NCBI GenBank assembly: GCA_000320545.1
Contig: ADNK01000344.1
Location: 1-35,000, forward strand
Reading direction: 5' to 3'
From: Bigelowiella natans CCMP2755
Taxonomy: Eukaryota; Cercozoa; Chlorarachniophyceae
DNA: 35,000 bases
Positions 11,230-24,063 of this stretch are shown piece after piece. The first letter of the stretch is position 1. Each line of letters begins with the position of its first letter. Under the pieces are notes generated by a model. It did no database searches and was not told the DNA's origin. It worked only from the letters and a program-made list of their open reading frames with translations. A program made the translations under genes and the position numbers.

Positions 11230-12430
11230 AGCTGCAACTATGTAATAAAGCGACACATGACATTTGTAGGCTTCGCCGCGAGTAGTTCAGCGATTTGCTG
11301 TGCCAATGATTTCGTTATGCCAATGCTACAGCGCTGCCTTCCTCTCATCCAAGTGCTCATGTGTTCCCACATCAGTGGGGTTGCATTCACAGAAGATTGA
11401 CGGCGATGAGCACGCATGCACATGTTGGCTTCAAGCAGCATTGTGAAGGACATCATTTATAGCAACAAGAAGAAACTTCAATCTCGCACCGCTAATCCAA
11501 CAGTGGAGCGCTAGAAGTGCAATGTGCACGCTTCATCTCACATCATCATCAGCAAACCTAGACACGTCCGTGCACCTAGATGTAATCCAGTAGTGCTGGA
11601 GTGCGTGACATGCACAACATGCCAAAAACCATCTCACAATGCATCTCACATCACCAGCACGCGTCCAGTAGTAGTGCTAGAGTGCGCACATGCGTGACAT
11701 GCACAACACACCAAAAACCATCTCACAATGCATCTCACATCACCAGCACGCGTCCAGTAGTGGTGCTACATGGACTAGTGGAGTGCGTGCATGCGTGACA
11801 TGCACAACACACCAAAAACCACTTCACAATGCATCTCACATCACACAGCTAGCCAGCACGCGTCCATGCGCTTGTAGATGTGCGTGGTGCATGACATGCA
11901 CAAAACTGAAAACGAATGCGCACGCATGCCTAATGGCACGTGAAGGTCAATGTTTGCTCTCTTCACTGCATTCGCATAGCGCACAAAAGTCACACAACAA
12001 CGTGAAGATCAGCGCAATTGCATCGCACTCGAGACCTCGCAACACATACGATGTGTGTCTCACTCAGTCTAGCAGTGCGCAGGATGGCAAGCTAGCAAGC
12101 GGCACATGTGCAAGCATGGTTTCAGGTACATCTGTGCACAGATGTTTGTTGTTGTGCTGCATGTACGCACAGCACTAGAGCAGTGCAAATGCATTTTGAG
12201 AATGAGCTGTCAGAATCCAGATTCGTGCTGGTCGATCGATGATGTGGCCGAACATTGACCATTGTCATGCTCAGAGTGATTTTGTGCACACAACTAGACA
12301 TTCTCGCAAGCGAAAACCCCACGATCACGTCCAAAGACATCTGATTGGCAGTCAGTTTGCAACGCACACAGATGCTGCACGTACGCTTGCATGCATGAAT
12401 GAATTTTGTTATGATGAACATGTGCAGTTT
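11230..12430. other. Island B, decayed repeat DNA
   Basis: It resembles island A in texture: no trinucleotide microsatellites and many GCATGCAC, CATGCACA and CACATC words. The word GCTCATGTGTTCC at 11355-11367 equals 767-779, and a GCACGCATGCAC word follows 55 bases later (11410), as it does 60 bases later in island A (827). A tandem repeat occupies 11590-11905. No convincing gene is present. Confidence 0.55.
11590..11905. repeat. Tandem repeat, about 90-100 bp period, three copies plus a partial
   Basis: GCGTGACATGCACAACA starts at 11603, 11692 and 11793 (spacings 89 and 101). Each copy is followed by CCAAAAACCA, CACAATGCATCTCACATC and CAGCACGCGTCCA. A fourth, decayed copy begins near 11885. 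Indels between copies explain the unequal spacing. Open frames here are a by-product of the repetition. Confidence 0.88.
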
Positions 12431-12713
12431 TATTAATCGTCCTTTTTTGTCTCCATGAAAGTAGAATAAAGTTCTTTACCGACATAAAATACTCCGCATG
12501 TAAGGATAACAGCCAACATAGTTTCGGTCCAAGAGACAGTGTCGCCACCCCCCTGTTTCAAGTTATAATACAATTTAGATGCACTTGACATATGCCGATG
12601 AAGCGCTTAGACCTCACTATATCTCTAGTGTCCAATTTATATTGCATTGTCACCCAAAATCTCAATAAAAAAATGTGCAAGGATAGAGGTAAGAGTATTC
12701 TAGGTTTGTATTT

Positions 12714-14793
12714 TTATGGTTGCTGAGGACTGATTTGGTAGCTGACCTTAGTGCCAGTTGTAGTAGATTTTTCATTGTTGTTGTTATTGTTTTTACTACT
12801 ATTTTCATGTTGCGTTTGTTTCCTCCTTTGCCTTCTTTTAGTTCTTTCTTCTGACACTTTCCTTGTTAGGTCGCTCCACAAAGCCTTAGGAGGACTACCA
12901 AACTCTTGCTTTTGCCGCTCATGAGAAATGGTTGGCTCTTGGTCTTTCTCAATCGTAATCATTTCATGAGCATAACTCACATATTTGTCCTCTATGTCAG
13001 GGGGCTGATGATGATGATGATGATAAACACACCAAACTATTAAAAATATAGACATCGTCACTAAGAATAACGCCTATGCAAACATTATCACTACGTACTA
13101 CTGAGTTGATATTACAGGTTCTAAATGAGCTTGTGATTGATTTCCTGGCAGCTTCGTGGGATATGTAGGCATGATAGCGTGGATCTTGTGAACAAGTACA
13201 AAACGCAACGAACGACAAACCGATTCAAGATGAATAAATAATGGCGATGTAAATAGAAAGTCAATGACAATATTCTTGTGAAAGGGGGTGTATACTAGTG
13301 GTCAAAGAAAGAAAAGCTAAATAAAAAACTCAAATCAACATCTAGCACCACTCATCTCATTACAAGTCAATTATTTTGGGAATGAAGAAATATGAAAAGG
13401 TTGTGCATATGTCCAAGATGATGATCGATCTACTACTGTCTCATAATGAATCACTAGCATCACCTTGTTGGGATCTTCTTCAAATGGAATATACTTCAAT
13501 TTTCCACATTTGTCGTTGTCCAGGAATCTAACCAATACGTCGATATTTAGAAGATGACGAAGACGATGAGAATCCTTAGTTTAATGCATCTTCTTCAACA
13601 AGAACAACAACAGCTACTACTACTACTACTTCTACTACTATTTGTGCCCTTGGTTGTTGCTTTCTATTTTCCTTCCCTCCTCTCCTATTGTCATTGTATT
13701 ATCTTACTTTGAGGTTCTGGGATCGATTCCTACGATGATGATGATAATGATGATGGAATCATACAATGTAACAAAAGATGATGCGTTTGTTGTTAAAGTG
13801 ACACCAAATGCAAACTGGACAAGGAGTACTTTTTGTACATTGAAAATATATTACTAATGATAATTATAATACTCACTACTATCAAAAACAACACCATATT
13901 TTTGACACCTGCGAAATCTATGTATTGGTCAATCGATCGCTGTGTTCCCAAGCCATAAGGTCCAAGTTCAACTTTCTAAACAAATGGATAAAAGTAGTAA
14001 TAATATATGGGTGGTGGTATATCAATATCAATATCAATATCTAAACGTATATATGTATATATTATAATATCTGCGTTGTAACCTGTTTCTGTTTCTATTT
14101 CTTTTTTTATTTTGAAGTCTCTGATGATATATATCTATCAACTTCTACCTCAGCCCCTTGCTTGTCGACAAGACTCCAATACCGCTTTAGTGCATATGGG
14201 AGACCTGGTGGATTTCCATTCCATGTTGATTCTCGCCCCTGCTGCCACCTATTTAATGACGATGATTATGATGATGATTATTATTATTAGGATGGTAGTA
14301 GAACAGAAACACAGATGATTAGTAAAGAATCATAATTGATGGCGGCTTTTCTTCGATGGATTGTTATCAAAATGAATTAGCAGTTAAATTACACTCGTCC
14401 ATGTGTATAGTCGTGAAACACAACAGGTCTATGGGGCGTGTACACCTGATAACAATAATATAATAGTAGTAATAATAATGATAATATTGACAACAGATGG
14501 TGACAGTGGTTGTATCACTTGAAAGAACAAAAATTACTAGCTAGAATCTATGTATATAATTAGATGGCCAAATTGCTGAATTAGTCGCAGCTATAATACT
14601 GTTACTATTATGATAGGTAGCAGTCATAGTAGCAGTTGTTGTTATTGCTGCTATTATTGTCTGCCTTCTCCTCTTACATCGTATCCGTGTGTCCAAAGTC
14701 GAATCATACGAGAAAACTCCTCTCCATCAAACATCCCCTTATGAAAGAAGAACAAATAAAGTAAAGGTTGCTGGCTTATTATTCAATCATCAC

Positions 14794-14828
<35 letters not shown>

Positions 14829-15465
14829 TATGCTGCTACTGTGGACGACTAACAAATCAATATATGAATGAAGAAGCAGAGCAATTATATGTTTTATTCA
14901 AAAAAGAACAAACTACTACTACCTCCAGGAAGGGGTCATTTGGAACATTTCTTTCAAAATGACATTTTGCAAATGACCATCCAGCAGCCCAGGTAAAGCT
15001 TATAATGTTGATCATATTTATAGTAGATGGCAATGGATGATGATAGATATATATTATTAGTACCTCAGGTGAGGCCTTGGTAAACAGTAGGCACCAGTAG
15101 CCTGATCGTTACGTACTACACCATGCCCCCCAACGATCGTTTTACATATAAATGGTATCTCGTAGTATGGGTGTCCAATGAGAACATGCCTAATAGTAGA
15201 AGTAGTAGATTATATAAGTAGAAGTATTGGTATTCGGCCGTCGTCATATCACTACTCCGACAATTATTACCATAAATAATCACTGATTGAACAACTAACG
15301 GCATTCTTAGCTAGTAGCAGAGTAATAGTGTCGTGTCTTCTACTGCTACTACCTACTACTACTACTAGTACTAGTACTAGTACAAGTACTAGTACCCTGT
15401 CTTTGACAAATCCTGTTTCACATTACCGACGTAAGTCGATAGCACACCATATCTATCAACAAAAT

Positions 15466-15508
<43 letters not shown>

Positions 15509-16133
15509 AGATTGCAGCAGTTGGTTGCAGTAAAGCAATTAGTATCATGAAAGGAAGAATCTTATACAACTATTACCACTTGTTCTTCTACCCATAGGAA
15601 TTATGATTAAGAAGAAGATGGGAACAAACAAATACATTGTTGTTGCTGCTTCGCTTAAATGCAGAACAAGAAAATGCCAGAACATACTATTCTGCATGTA
15701 GAGTTTAAAATTAAGGGGTATATTCCAGTAAAATAAGCAGTCAATTGCAATAAAACATATTTTGAAGGCTACTACTGGTATAGCAATCAAGTGCATGTAT
15801 TTATTATCATAACATCATCTATCAACAGTTCTGTTTACTTACTCATTTTCAGTCATTGCCCACATCTATGGTGAAGAAGAAGAAAGAAGGAGAAGAAAGA
15901 AGGATAAATGAAGAAGATGAGCAAAAAAATATATATAAAGAAGATGATGAGGAGGGAAGTAGTAATTCTAGATCGACGGCATAAACATATATATTCTCAA
16001 ATGTTATTATTATTAAGAGCAATCAGATATCGTTAACCACGGCAAAGGAATTAACGGTGTGTTACTGTTGTTTTCTCAGCATTCTTGATTTTACACACCT
16101 CCACAAACAGACGAAGAGATGAACACACACATA

Positions 16134-16194
<61 letters not shown>

Positions 16195-17193
16195 TGATAA
16201 TGAGAGGTAGGTGTTACTACTACCTACCTTCATAAGAGCTACGTCATAGCGTTCCATGAAATCCACGTGGGCATCAACCTTATTATTATTGTTATTATTA
16301 TTTTGGTGTTGTTGTTGTTTTTCAAGAACAAATAGTCATCAGCATATCGTTAGTAGTGGTAGTCGTAGTAGTAGTAGTAGTAATAGTAGTAGTAGTGGTG
16401 GTGATTGTAGTATTTAATGATGATGATGATGATGATGATAACAACTACACCTGCATGCAAAACTCATGATGTGGTTGCACCATTACTGCGCCAATAGCCC
16501 TGTTATGTTCCACACATCATTTAGTAGAAGTTGTTGTTCTGCTACTTACTACTACTAAACATTGGAGTGACTTCTCGCTACTACCTTGCCCATATTGGTC
16601 CTTTAGATTCTTTTGCATCAACACGTACCTAGCAGCAGCATATTTGATCATGTGGCGCTCTCTCGTGTCATTATTGCGAGTTTAAGTAGCATAATTATCA
16701 TTATTATTACACACACAACCATCACGACAATCTGACTGCACTGATTTGTTACTAACAATCTCCAAATGATCCAGATAAGGGCATGATGTATATCCCTCCC
16801 TCTGCATGAGAGCACAATAGATTGATATGCAATCGAATTTGTCCTAAGTGTATTATACATTTTATATGTAGTAAATTGACACTTTTATATGATCTATCTT
16901 TACTATGATGATTCAGAGAAAGGAAGCTTCTTCGGCGGCTAAGTTACAGAAATGATTACTAAACAACACATTTTCATTTTCTTTCTCTTCCTTTCTCCAT
17001 CTTGTAGTATCAAGGCAGACGCATCAGTCAATTATCCAATTATCATCTATGTAACATTTGAAACCACCTCTACAACTACCACTACTACTACTACCACTAC
17101 CACTACCACTACCTTATCCGGAAGGTTTTGCTGAACGATTCCAACGTATATTCTCTCCGGATGTCGCGCTCTGGTGTATGCATGCATGCATGT

Positions 17194-17225
<32 letters not shown>

Positions 17226-17313
17226 CTGTGTGCTGTTATTTATCATCATTTGTTACTACATTTAATGTTTGAGTAGTCTAACAATCCTAATAATGGTTTT
17301 AATAGTCTTCCTG

Positions 17314-17344
<31 letters not shown>

Positions 17345-17658
17345 AATGAGCTGTGGTACACAACTACAGTGTCACCATAGATATGATACATATACGACAT
17401 ATTAAACGCTGATGCTACATACACTGTTATTTGACAAAAATATCAGCATCTGTTAATTAATTACTACTCCTCCACTCCTTCATCGTACACATTCATTGGG
17501 ATGATGATACTATCATATTATTTGACTTTCTTAGTTATAGTATAAATCACACAACTAGCACCATTATTATTTGATTTTCTTAGTTATAGTATAAATCACA
17601 CAACTAACGCCATTACTACGACCTTAAAAATGAATTTGCGACCGTCTGACCGCATCTA

Positions 17659-17692
<34 letters not shown>

Positions 17693-17796
17693 CATATGTA
17701 TCAAAGTGCCGTTCGATCGCATCTATTATCATTCTTATTATTATATGTATCACAGTAGTAGCAATGTACATTAGGCATGTCACTTGCTGCTTCGAG

Positions 17797-17831
<35 letters not shown>

Positions 17832-17951
17832 TTGAAATAGTAGTAGTGTGAGAGTTGCAGAAACATATTTATCAGGGAGAGGAGTACTGTATGTTGTGTG
17901 CACAACAAAGGATACATGTGCTTTGACGTACATCTTGGGGGATGGGGACAT

Positions 17952-17998
<47 letters not shown>

Positions 17999-19133
17999 CA
18001 ACTCAAACGTAAATCGTAAATTAATCGAGTTTGTTTTTTACGCTAATAAAGAAAGTGCCAACAGTAACATAGTGACTTTAGTATTTATTATTATCGTATG
18101 TAAACTAGACATCAAATAACCTGGGATCTCGAAACGCAGAAAGAAGCATATGTACCTATGAGGAGGTGGAGGAGGAGGAGGATGAGCGCGGATGTTATCA
18201 ATATACATATGCATAATGCGGACAAGCGTATTATTTAATTCTAAAATGGGAAAATCGTATTGGCCCACAACCCATCATTATCATCATCATCATCGTCATC
18301 GTTTTCATAGCATGCCCTCCTCCACCCCCCTCCGGATTCTTTACCTACAACACTTCAGAAGTATGGGTTGTAGGAACTTTGTGTAATATTTATTGGAAAA
18401 ATGGGATTTTGTGCATGTGTGACTTTTCCCAAACTACGACGTGCCAGCATCACTGCAGCAGCATCATTATGATCGATCTCATAACAAACACATTGTCGTC
18501 ATCATGCAGTAGTCATCATTATGATCGATCTCATAACAAACACATTGTCGTCATCATGCAGTAGTCATCATTATGATCGATCTCATAACAAACACATTGT
18601 CGTCATCATGCAGTAGTCATCATCATCATTGCCTTGGTGTCGTTCCTAATGTGGGCATCATCCTTTGGCGGATATGGACGATTAGTAGTAGTATGATCTC
18701 CAGCAGTTTGTTCAATGGGGTCAATAACCTGGAATATCAAGATAGAAGGATCATGGGAAAGATGGCAGAGGGCGGAGCGTGAAAGCAAGAAAAACATTAC
18801 AAACGAACTGCTGAATCATGGTGACGCCACCACCACCATTTTCATCACCATCAGTAATACCAAACATCAGAACTTGCAACCATGTTGTAGTACCTTTCCA
18901 TTGACCATAGACTTTCTCCCATTCTTGACACCACACATCTCGCATTGGCAGGTGTCAAAAGCTGCTGCTTCACCGGTTGGAGTCAAAATTAGCAAGCTTC
19001 CGATGAAAATTGTAGCGATAACACGATGGACAGGAGAACACGCAAATAAACTAGGAATTGTGAGCCAGCGCTGTGTTTTTGGACATGACTTTTGCTGCTG
19101 CTGCTGTTGGCGATTGTGGTGACGCAGAAGCAT
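12714..19133 (-). CDS. GlcNAc-transferase-like type II membrane glycosyltransferase (PF11397-type, Skp1 GnT1-related)
   Basis: Exons, all in agreeing phase (553 codons with stop): 19133-18894, 18728-18680, 18240-18224, 18155-18121, 17170-17113, 16801-16713, 16661-16585, 16485-16451, 16278-16228, 15865-15843, 15452-15427, 15310-15271, 15189-15064, 14998-14923, 14737-14678, 14445-14395, 14241-14149, 13975-13909, 13729-13708, 13527-13464, 13184-13116, 13004-12714. An upstream in-frame ATG at 19220 is possible. The N-terminus is a Gln-rich cytosolic tail, then a signal anchor (VIATIFIGSLLIL) typical of Golgi enzymes. Family landmarks occur in order: ARHPERIYVGIVQQN, YAAARYVLMQKN, FCMQVDAHVDFMERYD (metal/donor-site DAH), GVLSTY, FTWAAGWSFAKCHF, VPNDPFLEGMFDGEE, LWTHGYDVYTPHRPVVFHDY and YGLGTQRSIDQY. 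The C-terminus is a Lys/Asn-rich tail. The family's SYRD-type motif upstream of the LNNTL exon was not found, so one exon between 18680 and 18240 may be missing. Confidence 0.87.
15465..15504. repeat. (AG)n microsatellite, glycosyltransferase intron
   Basis: Pure run inside the intron between the exons at 15865-15843 and 15452-15427. A compound (AC)n(AG)n block lies in the next intron upstream (about 16126-16188). Confidence 0.93.
17114..18120. repeat. Long repeat-laden part of the glycosyltransferase gene
   Basis: The intron from 18120 down to 17171 is the longest in the gene (950 nt). It contains (AG)n at 17953-17994, (ATG)n at 17796-17831, (TTA)n at 17659-17690, (ATG)n at about 17315-17343 and (GT)n at about 17200-17226. 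It also has a 49-bp direct duplication (TTAGTTATAGTATAAATCAC at 17531 and 17580). Confidence 0.8.
18462..18620. repeat. 52-bp tandem repeat, three copies
   Basis: GATCGATCTCATAACAAACA starts at 18471, 18523 and 18575, period 52, nearly identical copies. It lies in the intron between the second and third modelled exons of the glycosyltransferase gene. Confidence 0.93.
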
Positions 19134-19220
19134 CTTTCGCCGTCTCTGCGGCCGATTCACTCCCCCATCTCTCCCTTCAAAGGTCTCTACTGCGCACGCG
19201 CACTTCAGAGGAGGGGACAT

Positions 19221-19327
19221 GTACTTTTTTTCCAAGGACTGCTCGTAGTGCTGTTCTAAGGCGCCCCCCCACTGAGAAATGTTTAGTTGATAGGAGAGTT
19301 ATGCAACAGAGAGACAGGCAGACAGAG

Positions 19328-19371
<44 letters not shown>

Positions 19372-20092
19372 ATTCATGGATATCAATCGTATGATATCCA
19401 CACTTTCGCAATATCCGTTATGAGGCATTAAATTTACCAACATAAAAGCTTCAAACCTAAAAAACAGACGCCTCAAACCTAAAAATAAAAAGAAAAAAGT
19501 TTATTAACTACAAGTCAAAAATTTTGCTATGTTCTGCCATACAATTTTTGACTTTCGCAATGTCCGTTATGAGACAACATCCACTATGAAAATCACTTCG
19601 GTGTAACAACATAGCTGGGAAGTCAAGGGCGCGAACAGAATAACTAAGAACTAAGAACTAAGAACTAACAACATAGCTGGGAAGTCAAGGGCGCGAAAAG
19701 AATAACTAGATCTAACTAACTAACTAACTAACTAAGGCAAGATCCAATATGAAAATGACTTTAAATCGATGTCATCGTGCATGTCGTCGATAGGAAATAC
19801 AGGACGTACGTAGGAAACTGCAGCAGTGGTAGTAGGTAGTAATGGCAGGAAAAGGAAGCACCACGGTATGATGAGAGTATCGGCTGTCGTTCATGGTGGT
19901 GGCCAGTTAATTGCTCATAGTGGTAGCAGTAGCTGCTAGGTTTAGCAGGAGGAGGAATATCGCTATTGGAACGACATCTTGAACCTTAGCATTGTCATCA
20001 TCATAATTGTGATTATAATAATTGTCATCTCATAATAAACTTTCTCTTGAAAAACATGTAACAGAACAGAACAACGGAACGTCGAGAATATA
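19221..20092. promoter_or_regulatory. Divergent intergenic region with direct repeats
   Basis: It separates the glycosyltransferase start (19133 or 19220, -) from the aminomutase start (20093, +), so it must hold both promoters. It contains (TTG)n at about 19329-19371. A direct repeat of about 40 bp (AACAACATAGCTGGGAAGTC at 19605 and 19667) is present, with an ACTAAGA-rich spacer and (AACT)n at about 19710-19734. A diverged pair, CTTTCGCAAT-TCCGTTATGAG, occurs at 19402 and 19552. A possible short first exon (ATG at about 19841, MAGKGSTT then GTATGA) cannot be confirmed. Confidence 0.5.
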
Positions 20093-21955
20093 ATGGTAGT
20101 AGCTGAACGCCTTTGGCAACGGCTTGATCGATTCAGGTGATCTCTCAAATTGACCAAGGAAATTAACTCCACTGAAGTATTATTACTGTAATGGCAGAAA
20201 AATAGATGCGAAGACCTTTGGCCAGGCAAATTGGCAAAAGAAGCACACGATCAAAAGCACCGAGCACATGGAGCAAGTATATAAATGCACTGCGGACGGC
20301 ATAAATGCGACAGCTTAGTATACAACAGCGTTTTGTGAATTACAGTTCCTTCGGGAGGTTTCGGGGGAGGAACTTGCAAGAGATTTCAGGCTCACAGCGA
20401 GTAGGAATCCAATGGAGGTAAACTCCTCTTACACACGCAGCATTGCATGATGATAACTGTGAAATCATCATTTCTTGGGGCACGCTGTAGCAGCCAACCG
20501 TGTCCAGTTAACCGTGAACGTATGATCTTACAAAAAGATATTAAACTTGAATGTAATCGTTTTCACCCAACCTTTATCGCATTATCGATAGATTCGTGTA
20601 ACCCCTTACATTCTATCTCTTATCGATTGGGAAGGTGGTTACTAGTATAACTTACACCGTATGTATGTAGTGAATTCTCCCAGATTATTATACTGAGGGA
20701 AATATCATTTATGACACCATTCTGATTTCTTCTAAGACCAGTCAGTGTTGAAAAGTAGTAGTATTCGTGGTAGTTATAGTGGTAGCGCTATACATCACTA
20801 CACGCACACATTCATGTTTCTTCCTAAGTCAATTAACTAGACATAATGTTCGTACATCAAAATATTTCACACCATGTATGAACCGTACATGGACGAATTG
20901 ATCACTTCTCACTAAAATAATACAAAAAAAAAATGTTATATGAAGAAAGAAAAGTTTGGAAGGACCCCTTGCGAAAGCAATTTATTCCTTTATATTCAGA
21001 GGTAGAATTTGAGGATAGATAGAGATATAAGACACCATGAAGCATTAGATTATAGTGATGAATCACTGCTTCCTTAATTTTTCAACTAGTCATTATCGTG
21101 TATTATGTATGTTATCGAATTGTGTTGTTCATTATATAAGTTGCACCCACCTTGATCGTCATAGGAAGCCACAACTATAGAATTATTAAGCCATTGTCAT
21201 GTTTTGTAGTGTTTTTGACATTAATTGGTTGGTTGTTAATTGAAATAGTGCATTTCAGACCATCTTCTAGCGAGGTTTGATTCTCTTGGTGAATTAGAAG
21301 GAAGGGGAAAGGTAACAGGAGCAACAACAACAGCAGACGAGGAGATGGTGAAGAATGCATGCCAAAGAGGAAATAATAGCAAACTAGATAATGATGGTTT
21401 TAGTACTGGTACTCTTCCATCATGTATCGTGCATAGATACCCAAACAAGGTAGTAGTAATAATAGAGAAAAAGGAAACGAGGACTTCTGCGGTGTAAAAC
21501 AACATGATCCTTTATATAGCAGCTGCATGATTTACTACTAGGTTAGTTTAGCTATTATTTTGAGCCTCCTCCTGCTGCTGCATTGTCATCATTCATGGTG
21601 AAGGATAGAGGAAGGGATTTGCCTCTTTTCCTCCTGTTTGCCGGCTACCTTTGTCAACAAGACTTTTCATCATGATTGTGTAATTATTTATACCTTGACA
21701 AATCAATGATAAATAACACCTAATTTTTCAATTATTTATCAAGGTTTTATTTCTCGCCTCTAGCGTATGTCCAGGTTAGCGGCGACTATTCACCAAAACC
21801 TGTGCATACAACGATGTGACAGCCCACATTTCTCTCTTTCTTTCTTTCTTTCTCCAATAATTTGCTTAATGTATGCTGCAATAAAGTTTAAAGCGACCTG
21901 AGTGTTACTATGAAGTATCTTCTCAGCAGCATCAATCTTATCATCATCATCGTAC

Positions 21956-21990
<35 letters not shown>

Positions 21991-22174
21991 CCGCATACCA
22001 TACTGCTGTATCAGTATACTGTCGTTTTTGCACAAGATCTTATGCTATTGGAGGCAATACGGTATTATCGACTCTGTTGTTGGATTTATAGGAGGCGAAC
22101 ATTAATTAATATTTTACTTAATACACGGAAGAAAATGGAGAAGAACAACTCTGTCTACACACACACACACACAC

Positions 22175-22257
<83 letters not shown>

Positions 22258-22733
22258 TGTATGTGTGTGTGCGTGTATATATTGTTAAATGATATGTAAG
22301 TTATTATATATGAAGGAGGAGAATCATACACACACAGTAGACTAGATTTTCTTTCTTGTTGACAAAAAGCGCATTATTATTAAGTCACATGCTCGTTGCC
22401 AGTATATGCTTCTGACACTACTGCAAGAAGAGGAAATTATCATTTTGAAGTGAGATTATGCTGATAATGCTCCTATTATTTAAACATAAAGCCAGTGGTC
22501 AAGAAAAAGAAAATCACAGGTAATCGCTGCTATCATTATCATCATCATCATCGTCGTCGTCGTCGTCGTTGTTACCCCCCCCCTTTTCCTCCTGTTATCT
22601 TTCTTCTCTATTTCAGCAATAAGAGTAGAAATTCTGAACTGTGGTGTTATTATTGTTTTTCTTACATAAAGCAGCAATGGTTCCAAAGTTATGGAAGCAA
22701 GGATTCGAATACATTCGTCAAAATTCAGGAATT

Positions 22734-22775
<42 letters not shown>

Positions 22776-23419
22776 CAGTGGTAAGTAGTAGCTGTGTTAG
22801 AAATTCTTACAACAGCTGTCCATACAGGTGATTTCCTACTTAATTGTCGTGATTATTGTTGTCACCATCATCGTTTTCTCTCATGTTGTATGTACTGCTG
22901 CTTTTGTCTCTCTTCTACGTATTTATCCCTCTTTATTAGTACTACACAACAATTGTAGTCAATATTCCCACTTAATATCACCATCGTCGTCGTTATCGAT
23001 TGTACTTACTTGGGAAATTGGTGATTAGTAGATATGCTGTATATTCTCATAATCTCTGACGACGTAACAATTTTCTCTCCGCTACTCAGCGTTGTAGTGT
23101 GTAATATATTACGTACTTATTGATATGAATGCTATTTGCCATCAGAGATGTAGTGGTCAGTGGAGGAGATGTATTCCAGTTGACACCTTCAATGTTATTC
23201 TTGTAATATTTACAATTCCTACTACTACTAATAATAATAATAATAACATTTACTACTACTGCTACATATAGCAGCTGAGAAGGCAGCATAAGATCACTAG
23301 CTGCCAGCACAATGCTTATTCCAAATAAGTAGTTGTTTAAAAAGAATGGATATATCATGTAGCTTATCTTCTCCTTCATCCCGATTTATCATGAGAATAC
23401 CCAACACACGCACAATACA

Positions 23420-23453
<34 letters not shown>

Positions 23454-24031
23454 GCATTGGCGAAAACCTTCTAAATATTCATCATGTGCGCCGATTACGC
23501 TTTGCGACAAAGGGCTTAAGCGTATTGCCGATGAAGGTGTATTGTTGTGATGATAAGAATAAATAGTAACAATAATAATGATCCATCATCACATGTATTC
23601 AGGAAGAGAGTACATCAATAATAATAAAGGATAAGGATGTAAATTAGAATAGTAACTTGTAGTATCTTTGCGGATGATTATTCTGGTCATGTTAGATGAT
23701 AATATTGATGATGATGATGGTTATCATAGATTACAACTACGCATTATTATCATCATTCATCATCATTCATCATCATTCATCATCATTCATCATCATTCAT
23801 CATCATCATCATCATCATCATCATCTCGCAGATTACTTCGGACCATTTATGGATGGAATCTTTTGGAAAAATTGTTTGCAAAGCACAGAAACTAGGAAAG
23901 CATGTTTGTGTGCACACACATATCAATCACGCTAACGAGATAAGCAGCGATTTTACATATCGAGCAATGGAAATGATCCAAGATCTTGGTTGTTTAATGA
24001 ATAGATTATAATTTTATCATTACTACCTCTA

Positions 24032-24063
<32 letters not shown>

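Noticed and set aside
11601-12178. Plus-strand frame of up to 162 codons with a repeated RDMHNTPKTISQCISHHQH unit.
   Set aside because: It is a direct product of the 89-101 bp tandem repeat in island B; indels between copies shift the frame, and there is no sign of selection on codons.
13642-13857. Plus-strand frame with three N-glycosylation-like sites (NVT, NWT, NRS nearby) suggesting an extracellular domain.
   Set aside because: It lies antisense to the glycosyltransferase exons and intron between 13975 and 13527, whose joined product matches the family motif YGLGTQRSIDQY.
14600-14770. Plus-strand frame with a transmembrane-like stretch followed by a charged tail, resembling a type I membrane protein.
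   Set aside because: It is antisense to the glycosyltransferase exon MFDGEEFSRMIRLWTHGYD and its intron, which match the family and phase.
22080-22160. Plus-strand segment reading like a basic helix (RRTLINILLNTRKKMEKNN) after the exon at 22015-22061.
   Set aside because: It requires a different frame for 22015-22061; the correct frame is YCRFCTRSYAIGG, part of the radical SAM motif.
22870-23380. Minus-strand chain of exons reading like a small membrane protein (ISIVLAASDLMLPSQ, then GVNWNTSPPL ... QYIQHERKR), all in agreeing phase.
   Set aside because: The opposite strand at 23146-23202 encodes DVVVSGGDVF, an unmistakable part of the aminomutase, and fits its neighbours. The minus chain is an antisense artefact and shows that phase agreement alone is weak evidence here.
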